Part shown: piece after piece, positions 60,127 to 64,000 of the stretch
How the letters are laid out: the number at the start of each line of letters is the position of its first letter
Position numbering within the stretch: the first letter of the stretch is position 1
Assembly (NCBI RefSeq): GCF_016406085.1
Contig: NZ_JAEHFJ010000005.1
Location: forward strand, 124,001-188,000
Length of the DNA: 64,000 bases
Direction of reading: 5' to 3'
Source: Aureibaculum flavum
Lineage (GTDB): Bacteria > Bacteroidota > Bacteroidia > Flavobacteriales > Flavobacteriaceae
Notes under the pieces: generated by a model
The model's database searches: none
What the model was told of the DNA's origin: nothing
What the model saw: the letters and a program-made list of their open reading frames with translations, nothing else
Program-made: the position numbers and the translations under genes

Positions 60127-61545
60127 TTATTCAGTGCTTGTTAAAACTTTTAGTTCAGTACCAGGTTTAATATGAGGTACACCCCAAATATTGTTCCAAT
60201 TACGAAGTTGATTTATGGAAACATTTTGAAATTTTCTTGAAATTATAAAAAGGGAGTCGCCCTTTTTTACGGTGTATACTTTAAAAACATCGGGTTTTAC
60301 AGATACTTCATTAGTTTTAACAGGTTCGGTAGATGCTTTTATAGCAATTTCGTTTTTCTTGTTTGTAATCACCAAACGTTGTCCTTCAATGAGAAAGTTT
60401 GTTTGTAAACCATTCCATTCTTTTAGTTGTTCTAATGTTATTCCAAATTTTCTCGCAATTTTAGGTAAGTTGTCTAGCTGTTCTACAACATAGCTATTTT
60501 CAGCATTTGGAATAATATGATGTGGTTTTTCTTTATTATTCAAGGTGTTATATTCCTCGTGGCTTTTACTTAAAAATTTTGCAATGGCACGCTTTGGTAA
60601 TGTTAATACTTGGATTTTGTTTTTGTTGAACGGAATAATCTCTAACTTATATTGAGGGTTTAAAGAAGTTAAGAATTTATTGGGTACTCCTGTCCTTTTT
60701 TCAATTTCTAAAAAACTTAGCCTTTGATTAATATGTAACGTGTCTGTATCGAAATAATCAATTTCAATATTGTTGGGATAAATTTGATGTGCTTCGCCAT
60801 ATTCAAAAAGATAAAACATGGCATAAAAAGCCGGAACATAACTACTTGTTTCTTGTGGTAAGTATTGTCTAATATTCCAATAATTTCTTTTACCTCCAGA
60901 ACGTCTAATAGCTTTGTTTACATTACCTGGTCCAGAATTATAAGCTGCCAAAGCTAAGTCCCAGTCATTAAAAGTGTCGTGCAATTTTTTTAAATACTTG
61001 CAAGCTGCTTCAGTAGCTTTTATTGGGTCAGTGCGTTCATCAATATATGAAGTTACATCTAAACCATATTCTTTACCTGTATGATACATAAATTGCCAAA
61101 TACCTTTTGCACCTGCATGTGATGTTGCTGTTGGTAGTAAAGCAGATTCTACTACAGCAAGGTATTTAATCTCAAGGGGGATATCATATTTGTCTAAATA
61201 TTCTTCAAAAATGGGAAAGTAATATTCTGCTCTGTCCATTAAATTAGAAATGGCCTCTTTTTTATCCTTTATATATAAGCGAATAAAGCGTTCTACAGTG
61301 GCGTTATAAGGAACGTCAAAAGGAGTTTTGTCATTTAGAATTGCCAACCTGTCCTTTAATATCATGCTGGTGAAATTCTCAACCTTGCTCGGTTTTATTT
61401 TAGTATCAGTAGTGTTGTGAGAAATAGTATAAGCAACATTCACCTCAGTCGGGTTCGTTTCATATTCATAACTATCTACCAAGGCGTTCTGAGCAACAGC
61501 GATTAAAAAATTACAGAATAAAATAAAAGTGAAAAGCTTCTTCAT
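60127..61545 (-). CDS. Lytic transglycosylase (MltD-like) with two LysM domains, copy 2
   Basis: The 472-residue paralogue has a signal peptide (MKKLFTFILFCNFLIAVAQ), the catalytic Glu in IKYLAVVESALLPTATSHAGAKG, LWQFMYHTGKEY-type continuation and AAYNSGPGNVNKAIRRSGG. LysM modules are YVVEQLDNLPKIARKFGI and YTVKKGDSLFIISRKF. The linker is shorter than in copy 1 and lacks the Thr-rich tract, and the first LysM lacks the usual xGD. The frame continues eight codons upstream from a TTG, but the -7 element at 61572 sits next to it, so the ATG at 61545 is used. Confidence 0.92.
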   Translation of the reverse strand: MKKLFTFILFCNFLIAVAQNALVDSYEYETNPTEVNVAYTISHNTTDTKIKPSKVENFTSMILKDRLAILNDKTPFDVPYNATVERFIRLYIKDKKEAISNLMDRAEYYFPIFEEYLDKYDIPLEIKYLAVVESALLPTATSHAGAKGIWQFMYHTGKEYGLDVTSYIDERTDPIKATEAACKYLKKLHDTFNDWDLALAAYNSGPGNVNKAIRRSGGKRNYWNIRQYLPQETSSYVPAFYAMFYLFEYGEAHQIYPNNIEIDYFDTDTLHINQRLSFLEIEKRTGVPNKFLTSLNPQYKLEIIPFNKNKIQVLTLPKRAIAKFLSKSHEEYNTLNNKEKPHHIIPNAENSYVVEQLDNLPKIARKFGITLEQLKEWNGLQTNFLIEGQRLVITNKKNEIAIKASTEPVKTNEVSVKPDVFKVYTVKKGDSLFIISRKFQNVSINQLRNWNNIWGVPHIKPGTELKVLTSTE

Positions 61546-61571
61546 TGAGGTTGATAGGTTTTGTAACAAAT

Positions 61572-61579
61572 CAAAAGTA
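61572..61579 (-). promoter_or_regulatory. -7 element TACTTTTG of transglycosylase copy 2
   Basis: Perfect TAnnTTTG on the minus strand with TTTTG about 21 bases upstream. It decides for the start at 61545. Confidence 0.55.
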
Positions 61580-61828
61580 GCAAAGCATCACAGGGTAATA
61601 GCAAAATTGTTAATTAATGCTAAAAACTTTAGATGTAATAATCAGTAATAGAAGATGTTGCGTAAATAACTTTCGAGCACATTGAAAAATAGTTAGTTAA
61701 TCTTTGTTTTGATTAACAAAAATGTAATTAGATGGTCGTTAAATTGTTTAAGTCAAAATAATATGCAATTCTAAAATAAATAATATAAAATTTTTTATGC
61801 CTTTAATAAAAAGTTGTAATATTGCTAT

Positions 61829-61897
61829 GTGAAAGTGTTACAAATACATATAGTTTCTACATATTTTAGTCGCCCATCTGGGATTCGTCGCCCGTAA
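61829..61897 (+). CDS. Putative arginine-operon leader peptide (22 aa)
   Basis: A short frame with a GTG start encodes about 22 residues ending YFSRPSGIRRP followed by TAA. Three of the last nine codons are Arg (CGC, CGT, CGC), two of them adjacent and just before the stop. It is followed after 19 bases by a terminator-like hairpin and precedes the arginine genes. This layout is that of an attenuation leader peptide. The GTG start is uncertain; a second GTG lies two codons on. TAATATTG just upstream (61818-61825) is a one-mismatch -7 element. Confidence 0.45.
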   Translation: MKVLQIHIVSTYFSRPSGIRRP

Positions 61898-61916
61898 GGG
61901 TATCTTATATTTTAAT

Positions 61917-61943
61917 GAACTTAGGTGAGTCCGGTTCTTTTTT
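61917..61943 (+). terminator. Terminator-like hairpin in the arginine leader
   Basis: GAAC pairs with GTTC, with an inner GG/CC pair, followed by TTTTTT. The stem is short. GAGTCC inside it (61927-61932) can instead pair with GGATTC (61881-61886) in the leader-peptide region (five Watson-Crick pairs and one G-U), a possible alternative fold. Confidence 0.45.
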
Positions 61944-61991
61944 CAAACACACAATTTTACAAACACATTTTAATTAATCTATTATCATAGT

Positions 61992-62621
61992 ATGGATATT
62001 GTTATTGCTACAAAAAAGCATAATAAGTATGCTGCCATTATTTGCGATACCATTGCGGAATCAGCAAAAGTCCGAGGGACTGGAATAGCTAAGCGTACTC
62101 CAGAGTATATCATGACTAAACTTGAAAATCAGAATGCTGTAATTGCCTTAGATGGTGATAAGTTTGCAGGGTTTTGTTATATCGAAGCTTGGGATCATGG
62201 TAAATTTGTAGCTAATTCAGGTCTGATTGTGCATCCTGATTACAGAAGCTTAGGTTTAGCAAAAAAAATCAAAAAAGTAATTTTTGATTATTCGAAAAAG
62301 AAATTCCCAGATGCTAAAATGTTTGGCATAACTACCGGTTTAGCCGTATTGAAGATTAACTATGAATTAGGGTATAAACCCGTTACTTTTTCTGAGTTAA
62401 CAACTGATGATGCTTTTTGGAAAGGTTGTCAAACGTGTAAAAATTACGATATATTAACGCGTACAGAACGAAAAATGTGCTTATGTACAGGGATGCTTTA
62501 TGATCCCAATGATAAAAAAGTAAAAGAGGAAAGTGAACAGAATCACCCTTATAATAAAAGAGTTTTACAAAGATTAAAAAACATTAAAGAAACAGTATTC
62601 TTAAAAAATAAAAACAAATGA
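61992..62621 (+). CDS. GNAT acetyltransferase of the arginine operon
   Basis: The 209-residue protein has a GNAT fold: YAAIICDTIAESAKVRGTGIAKR at the start, the acetyl-CoA loop VHPDYRSLGLAKKIKKVIF, and a C-terminal part. The C-terminus holds CQTCKNYDILTRTERKMCLCTGM, four cysteines in a C-x2-C and C-x-C pattern that could bind a metal. Its stop overlaps argG by four bases. The position at the head of an arginine operon suggests N-acetylglutamate (or N-acylglutamate) synthesis, the missing first step before ArgC; this is inferred from context, not from sequence motifs. Confidence 0.8.
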   Translation: MDIVIATKKHNKYAAIICDTIAESAKVRGTGIAKRTPEYIMTKLENQNAVIALDGDKFAGFCYIEAWDHGKFVANSGLIVHPDYRSLGLAKKIKKVIFDYSKKKFPDAKMFGITTGLAVLKINYELGYKPVTFSELTTDDAFWKGCQTCKNYDILTRTERKMCLCTGMLYDPNDKKVKEESEQNHPYNKRVLQRLKNIKETVFLKNKNK

Positions 62622-63805
62622 ATAAATTAGTTTTAGCATATAGTGGCGGATTAGATACATCTTATTGTGCAAAATATTTGTCTGCTGAAAAAGGTTACGA
62701 AGTTCATGCTGTAAGTGTAAATACAGGTGGGTTTACAGATGAAGAAATCAATGATATTGAAAAAAAAGCATATGCTTTAGGCGTTACATCTTATAAAAAT
62801 ATTAATGCAATTTCAACCTTTTATGAAAAGGTGGTGAAGTATCTTATTTTCGGTAATGTATTAAAGAATAATACCTATCCTTTATCTGTTAGTTCAGAAC
62901 GTATAATTCAAGCGATTGAAATAGTAATGTACGCAAAGAATATTGGAGCTAAATTTATTGCTCATGGTAGCACTGGTGCAGGGAATGATCAAATTCGATT
63001 TGATATGATATTTCAAATACTAGCTCCTGAAATAGAAATTATAACACCCATTAGAGACTTAAAGCTCTCAAGAATGGATGAAATAGAGTTTTTAAAAGGG
63101 CATGGTGTTGAAATGTCATGGGCAAAAGCTCAATATTCTATTAATAAAGGGTTATGGGGTACTAGTGTTGGAGGTAAAGAAACACTAACCTCAAATGAAC
63201 CGTTACCAGAATCGGCGTACCCAAGCCAGTTAGAAAAAGAAGGTTCTGAAAAAGTGAAGTTGAGTTTTGATAAAGGAGAATTGGTAGCCATTGATTATGT
63301 AAAAAATAGTCCAATAGAAAATATTAGAATTCTTAATGAATTAGCCTCTAAATATGCCATTGGCCGTGATACTCATGTTGGTGATACAATTATTGGAATA
63401 AAAGGTAGAGTTGGTTTTGAAGCTGCAGCACCACTTATTATTATTAAGGCACATCACTTATTAGAAAAACATGTGTTGACAAAATGGCAACAACATCATA
63501 AAGAGTATTTGTCAAATTGGTATGGTACAATGTTGCATGAAGGGCAGTTTTTAGATGCTGTAATGCGAAATATTGAAGCCTTTTTGGAAGATTCTCAGGC
63601 AAATGTAAATGGAGATGTTATCGTTACCTTAAATCCATATAGGTTTAGCCTTGATGGAGTTCAGTCGCGTCACGATTTGATGAATTCTAAAGTTGCCGCA
63701 TATGGAGAAATGAATGAAGGCTGGACTGCGGATGATGCAAAAGGATTTATTAAGATTCTATCCAATCAAAATAAGATTTTTAATCAAGTAAATAACAACG
63801 AATGA
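62618..63805 (+). CDS. argG: Argininosuccinate synthase
   Basis: ArgG joins citrulline and aspartate using ATP in the seventh step of arginine synthesis. The 395-residue protein has the PP-loop LAYSGGLDTSYCAKYL at the N-terminus, the conserved AHGSTGAGNDQIRFD and SINKGLWGTSVGG, and ends as usual. It overlaps the preceding GNAT gene and the following argC gene by four bases each (ATGA), so the three are translationally coupled. Confidence 0.96.
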   Translation: MNKLVLAYSGGLDTSYCAKYLSAEKGYEVHAVSVNTGGFTDEEINDIEKKAYALGVTSYKNINAISTFYEKVVKYLIFGNVLKNNTYPLSVSSERIIQAIEIVMYAKNIGAKFIAHGSTGAGNDQIRFDMIFQILAPEIEIITPIRDLKLSRMDEIEFLKGHGVEMSWAKAQYSINKGLWGTSVGGKETLTSNEPLPESAYPSQLEKEGSEKVKLSFDKGELVAIDYVKNSPIENIRILNELASKYAIGRDTHVGDTIIGIKGRVGFEAAAPLIIIKAHHLLEKHVLTKWQQHHKEYLSNWYGTMLHEGQFLDAVMRNIEAFLEDSQANVNGDVIVTLNPYRFSLDGVQSRHDLMNSKVAAYGEMNEGWTADDAKGFIKILSNQNKIFNQVNNNE

Positions 63806-64000
63806 TACAGGTTGGAATTATTGGTGGGGCAGGGTATACAGCAGGCGAATTAATTAGATTACTTATTCATCATAGAGAAGTTAATATTAATTTTGTTTAC
63901 AGTACTTCAAATGCAGGCAATAAAATTAGTGATATTCATCAAGACCTTATTGGTGAAATAGATCAAAAATTTTCTGATAAAATTAATACTGAGGTTGATG
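63802..64000 (+). CDS. argC: N-acetyl-gamma-glutamyl-phosphate reductase, 3' end outside window
   Basis: The first 66 codons are visible: MIQVGIIGGAGYTAGELIRLL, the NADP-binding GxxGxxG motif of ArgC, and INFVYSTSNAGNKISDIH. ArgC reduces N-acetylglutamyl phosphate to the semialdehyde. It starts inside the last codons of argG (ATGA overlap), and the rest lies beyond the window. Further arginine genes are expected downstream. Confidence 0.92.
   Translation, partial: MIQVGIIGGAGYTAGELIRLLIHHREVNINFVYSTSNAGNKISDIHQDLIGEIDQKFSDKINTEVD

Noticed and set aside
61870-61900. Riboswitch interpretation of the arginine leader
   Set aside because: No known riboswitch core (SAM, glycine, lysine, TPP) is recognisable. 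The Arg codons and hairpin favour a leader-peptide attenuator.

Overview
The window looks like chromosome of a flavobacterium (Bacteroidota, probably a marine Flavobacteriaceae). It is AT-rich, and its promoters carry the Bacteroidota -7 element TAnnTTTG rather than E. coli-type boxes. Ribosome binding sites are weak. Lineage-typical genes are present: a T9SS sorting domain, a DUF5103 T9SS plug-type protein, DUF3667, DUF4837, a plug-only SusC-like protein and an M56/BlaI pair. The DNA is mostly ordinary chromosome. I see no prophage, insertion sequence or CRISPR array.

Layout. 1-6.4 kb: the end of a TPR protein, a TonB-C-like lipoprotein, a minus-strand membrane group (Bax inhibitor-1, GT2, flippase-like) and a metallophosphoesterase/EEP pair. 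6.4-11.1 kb: ruvC, a fragment of a four-helix-bundle gene, hemW, a cyclase-family enzyme, an overlapping DUF4260-GNAT-MmcQ operon and a PhnA-like protein. 11.2-14.5 kb: a BlaI-type repressor and a very long M56 sensor, with a perfect operator over the promoter. 14.8-23.5 kb: DUF885 hydrolase, D-amino-acid dehydrogenase-like oxidase, a duplicated small-protein pair, a DUF4407 protein, an M20 dipeptidase and a tRNA-Leu(TAG). The tRNA 3' end starts a 125-bp tandem array. 23.5-34.3 kb: aminotransferase-thioesterase-nuclease operon, desaturase, rsmG, pirin, Crp/Fnr regulator, DUF502, cyclophilin, a T9SS-exported NHL protein and pruA. 34.3-42 kb: NRDE protein, a three-gene envelope operon, DUF3667, apaG and the DUF5103 protein. 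42.2-48.4 kb: complete nqrABCDEF. 48.5-55.2 kb: accessory material including a decayed acetyltransferase and an acyltransferase-3 gene broken at an A9 tract. 55.3-61.5 kb: OmpA-like lipoprotein, apbE, DUF4837 and two paralogous lytic transglycosylases. 61.8-64 kb: the start of an arginine operon (GNAT, argG, argC) behind a putative attenuator.

How the genes work together. The Nqr complex is a sodium-pumping NADH dehydrogenase, and the nearby ApbE is the enzyme class that attaches FMN to NqrB and NqrC. The M56/BlaI pair forms a self-repressed sensing module. The arginine operon starts with an acetyltransferase that may supply the N-acylglutamate used by ArgC, and its leader contains Arg codons followed by a terminator-like hairpin.

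The points most worth a second look are this leader (61829-61943), the tRNA-Leu tandem array (22843-23272), the single-base homopolymer frameshift in the acyltransferase (53471-53479) and the chimeric M56 protein (11203-14136). In several genes a TAnnTTTG element lies inside the longest ORF, which places the true start further downstream; the coordinates below use those corrected starts.
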